This document shows positions 16,336-24,105 of a stretch of 64,000 nucleotides of DNA, piece after piece. The notes below the pieces were generated by a model that was not told where the DNA came from, ran no database searches, and saw only the letters and a program-made list of their open reading frames with translations. Numbering within the stretch: the stretch's first letter is position 1; each line of letters opens with the position of its first letter. Made by a program: the position numbers and the translations under genes. The DNA is from Porticoccus litoralis (GTDB lineage: Bacteria > Pseudomonadota > Gammaproteobacteria > Pseudomonadales > Porticoccaceae): positions 1 to 64,000 of the forward strand of contig NZ_JAUUUU010000002.1 in assembly GCF_030676955.1 (NCBI RefSeq), read 5' to 3'.

Positions 16336-17775
16336 CTAGGTCAAAGGCAATTGCAGGTGGAAAGTCGTGCCGACGTTCAGGTCTGATGTTACGGCCAGTT
16401 GCCCCTGATGCTGTTCGGTAATGATGAAATGGGAGAAGGACAGCCGTTTCCCGGCATCATAATCTTCTGCTTTGCCAGGCGTGTGGGTGAAGAAGGGTTC
16501 AAAAATATACTGTTGTTCCTCGTTGGTAATGCCGACGCCATTGTGCTGCACTTTGATCCACAGCATGTCGTAACACACCATCACCTGTATTCGAATAATT
16601 GGGGTGTGCCCCGCTTTCTGGACCTGCCCGAGTGCGTGACAGGCGTGTCTGAACAGGCTCAGAAAGACCTGTTGCAATTCTGTTGCATAGCAGGGGATAT
16701 CGGGAAGATTCTGATTGTAGTGTCGCTCTATCGAGATATCGCGGAAATGCAGCCCCGAGGGAACGGAGAGAACATCCTTGGCCAATTGCAGGCTGTGTTC
16801 AATGATATCAATGATGCTCGCCTGATGGCGCTCGCCACCGCGACTACGGGCAAAATCCAGCAAGTTCTGAATAATGGCCAGTGCTTGCTTACCATTGGCG
16901 TCGGCCTCATCCATCAGCCGTGTAATGTTCTCAACCGATGATGGCGGCTGCAGTTGCAACGCATCTTTGACAGTTTGTACATCGGTGAGAATCTGATGCA
17001 AGGGCGGGTTGATATCGTGGGCCATGGTCGCCGCAAGCTCACCCATGGATGACATCTTATCCCTCTGGATCAGCATGTTGGCCGCCAGGATGTGTTGTGT
17101 GACATCGTCGACAAGGATGACGGCGCCTGTTTCTGCCTGCTCCCGCAGAGGGTAAATGGTGATATCAAAATGGTATTGGCCACGCTGACTGTGCTTGATG
17201 GTGAGCGGCTTCTTCTCCTGCAGGGAACGTTTTACCTGTTGCTGGCTGAGGGTAATGGTGGGATAGGTCTGCCACAGGTTGGTCCCTAGTGCTTTGGTAG
17301 CAGGGATCCCTGTGATTTCCTCTGCACGTCGGTTCCATTGGGTGATCACCCCATCCGAGGTAAGCCCGATAAGCATCAACGGCATCGAACTGAGTATGTC
17401 CCGGATATAGGACTCCGAGTTGCGCAAGCGGTTGGCCGTCTCCCGGTGCTGGGCTATTTCACCCTGTAACAGCTGGTTGGCTTCCTGTAGCAGCCGGTTG
17501 GATTCATCCAGTGTAGCTGTACGCTCCCTGACCCTTTCCTCCAGTTCCTGGCGGATGGCCTCAAGCGCCTTGTTGGCCAGGTGTGCCTGACGACGACTGA
17601 AAAAAAGTGTCAGCACCGTTATCGACAACAGAACAATGAGAATCCCGCTGGACCAGTTGGCGACGTACTGCCAATTGGTATGGCCATCTTCCTCACGGAA
17701 ATATTCAATGATACTGGCTGAAGCGGGCTGGCTGATTAGCCATGATGTCAGTAGCCAGAAGTATTTATTTGTCAT
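16336..17775 (-). CDS. PAS-domain membrane sensor histidine kinase with degenerate ATP-binding boxes
   Basis: From ATG 17775 the product is 479 residues; a TTG at 17826 could add 17. There is an N-terminal hydrophobic segment (5-20), a transmembrane helix (43-59), a coiled coil (70-125), a PAS domain (about 125-235), then HisKA and HATPase regions. The H-box His253 is kept (MAHDINPPL, with Pro257 where Asn is usual). The catalytic boxes are eroded. The N-box Asn is His377 (FRHACHAL), the G1 Asp is His411 (VQHNGVGI), and the G2 GTGLGL pattern reads DAGKRL at 440-445. The F box IFEPFF remains. I infer weak or absent autokinase activity. No response regulator is adjacent. Confidence 0.8.
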   Translation of the reverse strand: MTNKYFWLLTSWLISQPASASIIEYFREEDGHTNWQYVANWSSGILIVLLSITVLTLFFSRRQAHLANKALEAIRQELEERVRERTATLDESNRLLQEANQLLQGEIAQHRETANRLRNSESYIRDILSSMPLMLIGLTSDGVITQWNRRAEEITGIPATKALGTNLWQTYPTITLSQQQVKRSLQEKKPLTIKHSQRGQYHFDITIYPLREQAETGAVILVDDVTQHILAANMLIQRDKMSSMGELAATMAHDINPPLHQILTDVQTVKDALQLQPPSSVENITRLMDEADANGKQALAIIQNLLDFARSRGGERHQASIIDIIEHSLQLAKDVLSVPSGLHFRDISIERHYNQNLPDIPCYATELQQVFLSLFRHACHALGQVQKAGHTPIIRIQVMVCYDMLWIKVQHNGVGITNEEQQYIFEPFFTHTPGKAEDYDAGKRLSFSHFIITEQHQGQLAVTSDLNVGTTFHLQLPLT

Positions 17776-17862
17776 GATCAATTTATTCAATGTCTGTAGG
17801 TCTTTTGGATTGTCGGTGATAGACAAGCTGGACGATTAGATTCGGCAACGTCCATATTAGTT

Positions 17863-18435
17863 TCATGCATTGTAGTTGCCTAGGGCAGGTTTCACTGCAC
17901 AAAGGTGTTGGGTTACACGTTGTGGCGACGTTTCCATTTGTTGCCGGCAATCTACCACATCCATGGCATCGCCAAACACATCCATCAATTCATTTTTGTG
18001 CAATAAATAGTCGGGGTTGGATGGCCGGCCATATTGCTCATTTCCACAGGCAAAGGTTTTGTAAAGGAGCACGCCTCCCGGTTTTAGCCAGTGGGCTAAC
18101 TCTCCCAAAATGGGGCGGTGCAGATAGTTGACCACAACAATGCCTTGAAAATACTCGGCCGTGAAAGGCCAGGGGGTACCGTTCTCAAGGTCGTGGCAAT
18201 GAAGACGGGCCGAGGTCGATCCCCTGAGATCCTCCACTCCGGATAACTCCCTGTCCAGGAAGTGAACGGATAGCCCCCGTTCGAGAAACAGGCGACCGTG
18301 ACGGCCACTGCCGCAGGCCAGGTCGAGTACAGGCCCCACCTGGATGCGGTGGATGTGTGAGCGCACCCAAAAGTCAGGAGGAGGCACTGCAGATCGTGCG
18401 GGATTCAATGGTAGGCCAACAGTCTCAATATTCAC
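17863..18435 (-). CDS. Class I SAM-dependent methyltransferase
   Basis: The 190-residue product carries the AdoMet-binding motif I (VLDLACGSGRHG) followed by an acidic residue ending strand 2 (HFLDRE) and the post-II region KPGGVLLYKTF. The substrate is unknown; the small size and motif spacing resemble TehB-like or generic methyltransferases. GTG at 18435 is chosen as start. It overlaps the stop of the upstream transporter gene as TAGTG, and the longer open frame upstream only mirrors that gene. The overlap implies translational coupling with the fatty-acid transporter. Confidence 0.75.
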   Translation of the reverse strand: MNIETVGLPLNPARSAVPPPDFWVRSHIHRIQVGPVLDLACGSGRHGRLFLERGLSVHFLDRELSGVEDLRGSTSARLHCHDLENGTPWPFTAEYFQGIVVVNYLHRPILGELAHWLKPGGVLLYKTFACGNEQYGRPSNPDYLLHKNELMDVFGDAMDVVDCRQQMETSPQRVTQHLCAVKPALGNYNA

Positions 18436-19763
18436 TAGAAGAGAAAGACCATGGCTAGCCCGAAAATCAGCCCTGTCCACAACAGGGCGACCGTGCAGTA
18501 ACCCATGATATCCCGAATACCCAACCGCGCGATTCCTAGCAGGGGCAGTGCCCAGAAGGGCTGTACCATGTTCGTCCAGGCATCCCCGAAGGCCACCGCC
18601 ATGGCAGCGTGATTCAGGGGAATTCCCAGTGTCTGTGCGGCGGGAATAACAATCGGTGCCTGTACGGCCCATTGGCCGCCGCCGGATGGCACGAAGAAAT
18701 TCACAATTCCGGCACTGAGGAAAGTAAAGAGATTGAAGGTCTCGACCGTTGATATTTCAATAAACCAGGTGGAAACCGATGCCGCCAGCCCCGACTGCGC
18801 CATCATGCCCATGATGCCCGCGTATAGGGGGAACTGTAGAACAATGCCGGACAGGCCCTTGACCGCCTCATTGACAGCAAAGAGATAACTGGTGGTGGAT
18901 CGATGTAACAACAGGCCGGAAACAAGAAAAATCAGGTTCAGTGTGTTCAAGCCGACACTGCCGCCATCAAGAAAAAATTCAACCAGGTAGTAACCCCCCA
19001 GCAATCCCAGTAGCAAGGTGGGAAGACGGCTGTGTTCGATGCGGTCAGAGGGAGTCTTGATCCTGATGTCTACCTGCTCTGTCTCTCCCAGTTGGCTGGG
19101 GTCCACCTCCTGGGTCTCGTGGGCTGGCGGAATCATGAGGCGAAAAATGACTGGTAGGGTGAGCAGCACAACCAGGCAAACCGACAAGACTTCCCAGCTA
19201 AAAATGGTTTCCTGCAACGGAATTTCAATGCCCGGCATCAGTGAGCTGAGTACATCGCCATCGGATACCGCAATTTTTAGCGGAATGGACCCCGATAACC
19301 CGGCGTGCCATATCACCATGCCCGAGTAGGCTGAAGCGACCAATAGAGGGTAGTGAACACCTTTGACATGACGGGCAATCTCCCTGGCCATCAGCGCGCT
19401 GGCAATCAGCCCGAATGCCCAGCTGATCCATCCGCAGATCAGGGCAATAAAGGTCATTAACATAATCGCCTGGCTTGGATTTTTGGCCAGCGTTGCGAGG
19501 CCACGCAACACCCGTTTCACCGCGGTCGTCTGTGCCAGAACACTGCCTGTCACCAGACTGATGGTCACCTGCATTGAAAAGACCAGCAGGTTCCAGACCC
19601 CATCGCCCCAGTAGTTGGCCATCTGGGAGGGAGACTTTGATTCGCCCAGCATGCCGGCAATAAATACGATAAAGGTGAGGATAATGGCAAAGATGAAAGC
19701 ATCGGGCAGCCAGCGCTGCATGATGTTGGTGAAAAAATTGGATAGTGTGCGGATCACTTGCAT
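18435..19763 (-). CDS. atoE: Short-chain fatty acid transporter, AtoE family
   Basis: AtoE-family permeases take up short-chain fatty acids such as acetoacetate or butyrate. The 442-residue protein is hydrophobic throughout with about ten to twelve membrane segments. It shows family features such as LPDAFIFAIILTF near the N-terminus, GLIASALMAREIARHV, YSGMVIWHAGLSGSIPL, and FVPSGGGQWAVQAPIV near residue 365. ATG 19763 is used; a GTG directly before it is possible, and AAAAAGG lies just upstream. There is no atoDAB thiolase or CoA-transferase gene nearby, so the exact substrate is uncertain. Confidence 0.85.
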   Translation of the reverse strand: MQVIRTLSNFFTNIMQRWLPDAFIFAIILTFIVFIAGMLGESKSPSQMANYWGDGVWNLLVFSMQVTISLVTGSVLAQTTAVKRVLRGLATLAKNPSQAIMLMTFIALICGWISWAFGLIASALMAREIARHVKGVHYPLLVASAYSGMVIWHAGLSGSIPLKIAVSDGDVLSSLMPGIEIPLQETIFSWEVLSVCLVVLLTLPVIFRLMIPPAHETQEVDPSQLGETEQVDIRIKTPSDRIEHSRLPTLLLGLLGGYYLVEFFLDGGSVGLNTLNLIFLVSGLLLHRSTTSYLFAVNEAVKGLSGIVLQFPLYAGIMGMMAQSGLAASVSTWFIEISTVETFNLFTFLSAGIVNFFVPSGGGQWAVQAPIVIPAAQTLGIPLNHAAMAVAFGDAWTNMVQPFWALPLLGIARLGIRDIMGYCTVALLWTGLIFGLAMVFLF

Positions 19764-19849
19764 CACCTTTTTGTTATGCGTTATCAGCGAATTGCAATTT
19801 TCAGGGCTATTCTAGCCGCTTCAGTCGTTATCTCAAAAATCCAGCGTTC

Positions 19850-20653
19850 TTAGGGTTGGCAGTGGTAGTAGTGGCCTGAGTCCAGCGCCATCATGCGTAG
19901 TGGCCCGCCCCAAACACAACCCGTGTCGAGGGGGTATAGGTTGTCACCAATGGGTTTTCCCTCAAGAGCCGCCCAGTGACCGAAGATGATTTTGAAATGG
20001 CGTGTTTTTCGGTGGGTGTGTGCGTACCAGGGGGCAAAGCCCTTGGGTGGTTCCTGGGGTGACGCTTTGGACGTGAGCTCCAGTTGTCCTTCCGTCGAGC
20101 AGAAACGCATACGGGTCAGGTAATTGGTGATCAGTCGCCAGCGTAGTGGCGGTAATAGTGCGTTGTGCCACAGGTCCGGTTCGTTGCCGTACATAACTTC
20201 AAAGAAGGCCGCGGATTGTTGTTCGTCGGTTAACACCTGGTGCATTTCTTCAGCCAGTGAGAGCGCCTCTTCACGGGACCATTGAGGTGGAATGCCTGCA
20301 TGAACCAGCAGGTATTCCTCATGAGCCAAGAGCAGTGGTTGTTTTGCAAGCCACTTCAACAGCTCTTCCCTGTCGGGAGCGTCGAGAATGTCATTCAGGG
20401 TGTCGGAGGGGTGTGGTTTGCGAACGCCGTGGACCACTGCCAGAAGGTGCAGGTCGTGATTGCCGAGCACAGTGCGGAAAGCATCCCCCAGTTGATAGCA
20501 AAAACGTAATGTTTCTAAGGATTGCGGGCCGCGGTTGACCAAGTCGCCAACTGACCAGAGCTGATCCTTTCCCGGATCAAACTTCACAGTCTCCAAGAGC
20601 CTTTGCAGGGGGGTGAGACAGCCTTGCAGATCACCTACCACAAAGGTGGTCAA
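19850..20653 (-). CDS. apaH: Bis(5'-nucleosyl)-tetraphosphatase, symmetrical (ApaH)
   Basis: ApaH splits Ap4A into two ADP and removes Np4 caps from bacterial RNA. The 267-residue protein has the metallophosphatase motifs GDLQGC (residue 7), GDLVNRGP and GNHDLH, plus the downstream HAGIPPQW and GHWAALEG. Initiation appears to be at TTG (20653), giving MTTFVVGDLQG. The TTG overlaps the apaG stop as TTGA, and no in-frame ATG or GTG exists upstream. Last gene of the lptD-surA-pdxA-rsmA-apaG-apaH group. Confidence 0.95.
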   Translation of the reverse strand: MTTFVVGDLQGCLTPLQRLLETVKFDPGKDQLWSVGDLVNRGPQSLETLRFCYQLGDAFRTVLGNHDLHLLAVVHGVRKPHPSDTLNDILDAPDREELLKWLAKQPLLLAHEEYLLVHAGIPPQWSREEALSLAEEMHQVLTDEQQSAAFFEVMYGNEPDLWHNALLPPLRWRLITNYLTRMRFCSTEGQLELTSKASPQEPPKGFAPWYAHTHRKTRHFKIIFGHWAALEGKPIGDNLYPLDTGCVWGGPLRMMALDSGHYYHCQP

Positions 20654-21018
20654 TGGATGGCTCCGGGCACAGCCAATAGGAAAGGGGGAATATCCGCGTC
20701 AAACATTTCGCCACTGTCGGTGATCATCTGATAGCTGCCTTCCATAGTGCCTGCTTCGGTCTCAAGGATGGCGCTGCTGCTATATTCGTAGTGGTCACCG
20801 GGGTTAATTCGCGGGGTCTCGCCGACGACGCCTGGTCCGCGAACCTCTTTAACGCGGGAATTGCCATCGGTGATGAACCAGTGTCTGCTGAGCAGCTTGG
20901 ACGCTTCTGTGCCGTGATTTTCAATGCGGATATGGTAAGCGAAAGCGTATTTGCCTTGCCCGGGTTCTGATTGCCGGGGTAGGTACTCTGTGGTGACGAG
21001 TACAACAATATGGTTCAT
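20650..21018 (-). CDS. apaG: ApaG protein (Co2+/Mg2+ efflux-associated, DUF525)
   Basis: ApaG is a small beta-sandwich protein linked genetically to metal homeostasis; its biochemical role is unresolved. The 122-residue protein contains the family segment YAFAYHIRIENHG, the LLSRHWFITDGN strand, and GPGVVGETPRINPGDHYEYSS. The start overlaps the rsmA stop (ATGA) and its own stop overlaps apaH, so all three are translationally coupled. Confidence 0.95.
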   Translation of the reverse strand: MNHIVVLVTTEYLPRQSEPGQGKYAFAYHIRIENHGTEASKLLSRHWFITDGNSRVKEVRGPGVVGETPRINPGDHYEYSSSAILETEAGTMEGSYQMITDSGEMFDADIPPFLLAVPGAIH

Positions 21019-21818
21019 GTCATCTCCGTCAGTTGGTTACTCAGTTGCACAAAGTCAGCCACACTGAGCTTTTCCGGTCGCAATGACAGGTCAATGTTCA
21101 AGGTAGCTAGTTGTTCGGCGTTCACCAGGTGCTTGAGCGTATTGCGTATGGTTTTCCTGCGCTGCTGAAAGCAGGCATTCACCAAGTGTGCCAGTTTTGC
21201 AAGATTCTTTGCTGGGTGGGGCGGTTGTGAATAGGGCAGCAGGCGCACGATGGCTGAATCCACTTTGGGTGCTGGGCGAAAGGCACCGGGAGGCACCGGA
21301 AATAAGGGCTGTACTTGACTGTGGTACTGCACCATCACACTGAGTCGCCCGTAGTGACTGTCACCAGGAGCCGCGGCGAGGCGGTCTACCACCTCTTTTT
21401 GCAGCATAAAGTGCATGTCGTAAATCTTGTCGCTGTAGCTGAGCAGGTGGAACAGCAGGGGTGTTGAGATGTTATAGGGCAGATTGCCGATGATGCGCAG
21501 TGGACGGTCAGCTTCATAGAACTGGCTGAAATCTGTTTTCAGCGCGTCGCCCTGATGAATCTGTAAAGAGGGGTGCTGCTGAAATTTTGCCTTGAGTAAC
21601 GGGATCAGGTCGCGATCCAGCTCAACCACCTTGAGTGTTGGGCAACGGGACAGCACTGGCTCCGTAATGGCTCCCTGGCCCGGTCCAATTTCAATCAGGT
21701 TGTCGGTGGGTTTGGGGGCTATGGCGGCAACAATGTTGGCAATGATGTTGGCGTCCACAAGAAAGTTTTGCCCAAAGCGTTTGCGTGCCTGATGGCCGCT
21801 GTGTGCACGTTCACTCAT
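21015..21818 (-). CDS. rsmA: 16S rRNA adenine dimethyltransferase RsmA (KsgA)
   Basis: RsmA dimethylates two adjacent adenines in the 3' terminal helix of 16S rRNA, a late 30S checkpoint. The 267-residue protein has the N-terminal KRFGQNFLVD, SAM motif IGPGQGAITEPVL, the catalytic NLPYNISTPLLF, and the C-terminal helical domain with RRKTIRNTLKHL. Its start overlaps the pdxA stop as ATGA. Confidence 0.97.
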   Translation of the reverse strand: MSERAHSGHQARKRFGQNFLVDANIIANIVAAIAPKPTDNLIEIGPGQGAITEPVLSRCPTLKVVELDRDLIPLLKAKFQQHPSLQIHQGDALKTDFSQFYEADRPLRIIGNLPYNISTPLLFHLLSYSDKIYDMHFMLQKEVVDRLAAAPGDSHYGRLSVMVQYHSQVQPLFPVPPGAFRPAPKVDSAIVRLLPYSQPPHPAKNLAKLAHLVNACFQQRRKTIRNTLKHLVNAEQLATLNIDLSLRPEKLSVADFVQLSNQLTEMT

Positions 21819-22792
21819 CGGCTGGATTCTGCCATGGTTTTGGCGTAGGCGATGGCAGTCAACAGGCTGCCGATGTCAGCCTGGCCTGTACCCGCCAGGT
21901 CCAGTGCCGTGCCGTGGTCCACAGATGTGCGAATGATCGGTAATCCCAGTGTGATGTTGACTGCGGCGCCAAAACCTACGTACTTCAATACGGGCAAGCC
22001 CTGATCGTGGTACATGGCTAGCACCGCATCGCAGTGAGCCAGGTGTTTGGGGGTAAACAGAGTGTCTGCTGGAAGGGGGCCTTCAAGAGAGAAGCCGGAA
22101 CTACGTAAGCTGTCCAGCACAGGAATAATGACATCAATTTCTTCCCGTCCCAGGTGCCCGCCTTCGCCTGCATGGGGATTTAGTCCGCAGACAAGAATAT
22201 GGGGATCTTCGATGCCGAACTTCTGCTTCAGGTCCCGGTGCAGAATGGTGATCACTTCCGTGAGAGAGGCTTGCGATATAGCGCCAGGAACCTGGGCGAG
22301 GGGCAGGTGGGTGGTGGCCAGCGCCACACGCAACCCCTCGGTGGCCAGCATCATCACTACACGTGGCGTCTGCGTGAGGTCTGCCAGGAATTCAGTGTGA
22401 CCACTAAAGGCGATGCCAGCCTCATTGATAATTCCCTTGTGAACGGGGCCTGTTACCATGGCATCCACCAGACCATTCTGGCAATCCGAGGCCGCGGCGG
22501 TGAGCGTGTCCAGAACGTAGGGGGCATTATCGGCACAGAGTTGGCCAGGGGTGGCGGTATGGCTAAGCTGCACCGGTCGTACCCAAACCTCACCTTGAGC
22601 GGTAGGGCCAGCGATTTCGCCAGTAAACTCCCGGATGCTCAGGCGCAGCCCAAGCTGGTCGGCGCGGGAAAGCAATAATTGCGGGTCGGCATAAACGACC
22701 AGTTCGCAGGACTGCGGCTTTTGGGCCAGTTGCACGACCAGGTCAGGGCCAATGCCTGCGGGTTCCCCCGGCGTGATGGCCAGCCTGGTCAC
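21815..22792 (-). CDS. pdxA: 4-hydroxythreonine-4-phosphate dehydrogenase PdxA
   Basis: PdxA oxidises 4-phosphohydroxy-L-threonine in the DXP-dependent pyridoxal phosphate pathway. The 325-residue product starts at GTG (22792), overlapping the surA stop as GTGA, and reads MTRLAITPGEPAGIGPDLV. Metal-binding signatures include VTGPVHKGII, the GHTEFLADL region, and YHDQGLPVLKYVGFG near residue 260. Confidence 0.96.
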   Translation of the reverse strand: MTRLAITPGEPAGIGPDLVVQLAQKPQSCELVVYADPQLLLSRADQLGLRLSIREFTGEIAGPTAQGEVWVRPVQLSHTATPGQLCADNAPYVLDTLTAAASDCQNGLVDAMVTGPVHKGIINEAGIAFSGHTEFLADLTQTPRVVMMLATEGLRVALATTHLPLAQVPGAISQASLTEVITILHRDLKQKFGIEDPHILVCGLNPHAGEGGHLGREEIDVIIPVLDSLRSSGFSLEGPLPADTLFTPKHLAHCDAVLAMYHDQGLPVLKYVGFGAAVNITLGLPIIRTSVDHGTALDLAGTGQADIGSLLTAIAYAKTMAESSR

Positions 22793-24087
22793 AGCTTGAT
22801 TTCTACAAAGGCCTCGTCGCGAATTTCCTGAAGCCAGATCTGAAGTTCTTCCTCAAATTTACGCTTATGGAGAATATTTTTTGCCTGGCCGCGGCGCATA
22901 TTCTCACTGAAATCCTGACGCCGCCGTTCTGTGACTTGCAGGATGTGCCAGCCAAATTGGCTGCGAAAAGGTTCGCTGACTTCGTTGAGGGGAATGTTGT
23001 TCATCGTGTTTTCAAAATCGGGCACAAATTGACCCGGCACGGACCAGCCCAGGCTTCCTCCAGCCAAGGCAGTTCCAATGTCTTCAGAGTTTTCTCGCGC
23101 CAGTTCCGCGAAGTCCGCACCGTTCATAATGTCAGCGCGAATGCCTTCCAGCATGGCCTTGGTTTCTTCTTCTGTGCGAATCTCGTTCGGTTTGATCAGG
23201 ATATGGCGGACATTGTGTTGCAGCACGATTCTCTCGCTGCCGCCGCGGCGATCATAGAGCTTAAGAATGTGGTACCCGGCGTCGCTGCGAATCGGCACAC
23301 TGACTTCCCCGGGGAGCAGTTTGTCGGTGGCGGTAATAAAAATGCTGGGCAGCTGGGTGGTTTTACGCCAGCCAAGATCGCCACCCTGCAGGGCGTTTTG
23401 TCCTGCAGAATTGGCAATAGCGAGACTTCTGAAATCCGCTCCAGCCTGCAGTTGTTCGAACAGTTCCCGAGCCTTGTTTTCCACCATGGTAACTTCATCG
23501 CGGGGTGCGCCAGCGGAAAGAGGCAGAATAATATGACCGAGATTGAGGTCCGGGGAGCTCCATTGCTGTCCTTCTTCGGACTTCAGGAAGTTGTCGATTT
23601 CCTGCTCGGAGACATTGATGCGGCGATTAACGAGTCCTTCCTGTACCCGTTTGACAATCATTTCTGTACGCACTTGCTCCCGCAGACGGTTAAGGCTGAT
23701 ACCGCTCTGGTGCGCGTGTTCTACCATCTGGTCTACCGTCATGCCACGGCTTTGCGCCAGTTGAGAGATTGACTGATTGACTTCATCATCACTGATGCGA
23801 ACTCCTGCGCGTTGACCGCGGCTCAGCTGAATACGTTCCAGGATTAGCCGTTCCAGCACCTGGGGGACCAGAACATCGCCGGGGGGGATTTGGGTGTTGC
23901 TGTCTTTCAGCCGCATGTAGATTTCCCGAACGCGTTCATCCAGCTCACTGGCCATGACCACGTCTTCATCGACTATGGCCGCAATGCTGTCAATCAGTAC
24001 TTCTTCTGCATTGCTGGGGACGGAAGCTCCCCAGAGTACAGCCAGGGTGGCAGCAAAAGGTAAAAATAGGTTACTGCGTAATTTCAT
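22789..24087 (-). CDS. surA: Periplasmic peptidyl-prolyl isomerase / chaperone SurA
   Basis: SurA escorts outer-membrane beta-barrels, including LptD, through the periplasm to the BAM complex. The 432-residue precursor has a signal peptide cleaved after about residue 27 (SVPSNA). A SurA N-terminal chaperone domain (about 30-170) follows, then two parvulin domains, one around 175-275 and one around 285-390 (NVRHILIKP). It is directly downstream of its client gene lptD, with a gap of 18 bases. Confidence 0.96.
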   Translation of the reverse strand: MKLRSNLFLPFAATLAVLWGASVPSNAEEVLIDSIAAIVDEDVVMASELDERVREIYMRLKDSNTQIPPGDVLVPQVLERLILERIQLSRGQRAGVRISDDEVNQSISQLAQSRGMTVDQMVEHAHQSGISLNRLREQVRTEMIVKRVQEGLVNRRINVSEQEIDNFLKSEEGQQWSSPDLNLGHIILPLSAGAPRDEVTMVENKARELFEQLQAGADFRSLAIANSAGQNALQGGDLGWRKTTQLPSIFITATDKLLPGEVSVPIRSDAGYHILKLYDRRGGSERIVLQHNVRHILIKPNEIRTEEETKAMLEGIRADIMNGADFAELARENSEDIGTALAGGSLGWSVPGQFVPDFENTMNNIPLNEVSEPFRSQFGWHILQVTERRRQDFSENMRRGQAKNILHKRKFEEELQIWLQEIRDEAFVEIKL

Positions 24088-24105
24088 GAAGTTGCCTGTA
24101 AGAAA

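Noticed and set aside
18436..18672. N-terminal extension of the methyltransferase
   Set aside because: It reads through the atoE C-terminal coding region out of frame; the GTG at 18435 forms a TAGTG coupling and matches the domain start.
22867..23772. 301-codon plus-strand ORF opposite surA
   Set aside because: Antisense to a clear SurA with signal peptide and two parvulin domains.
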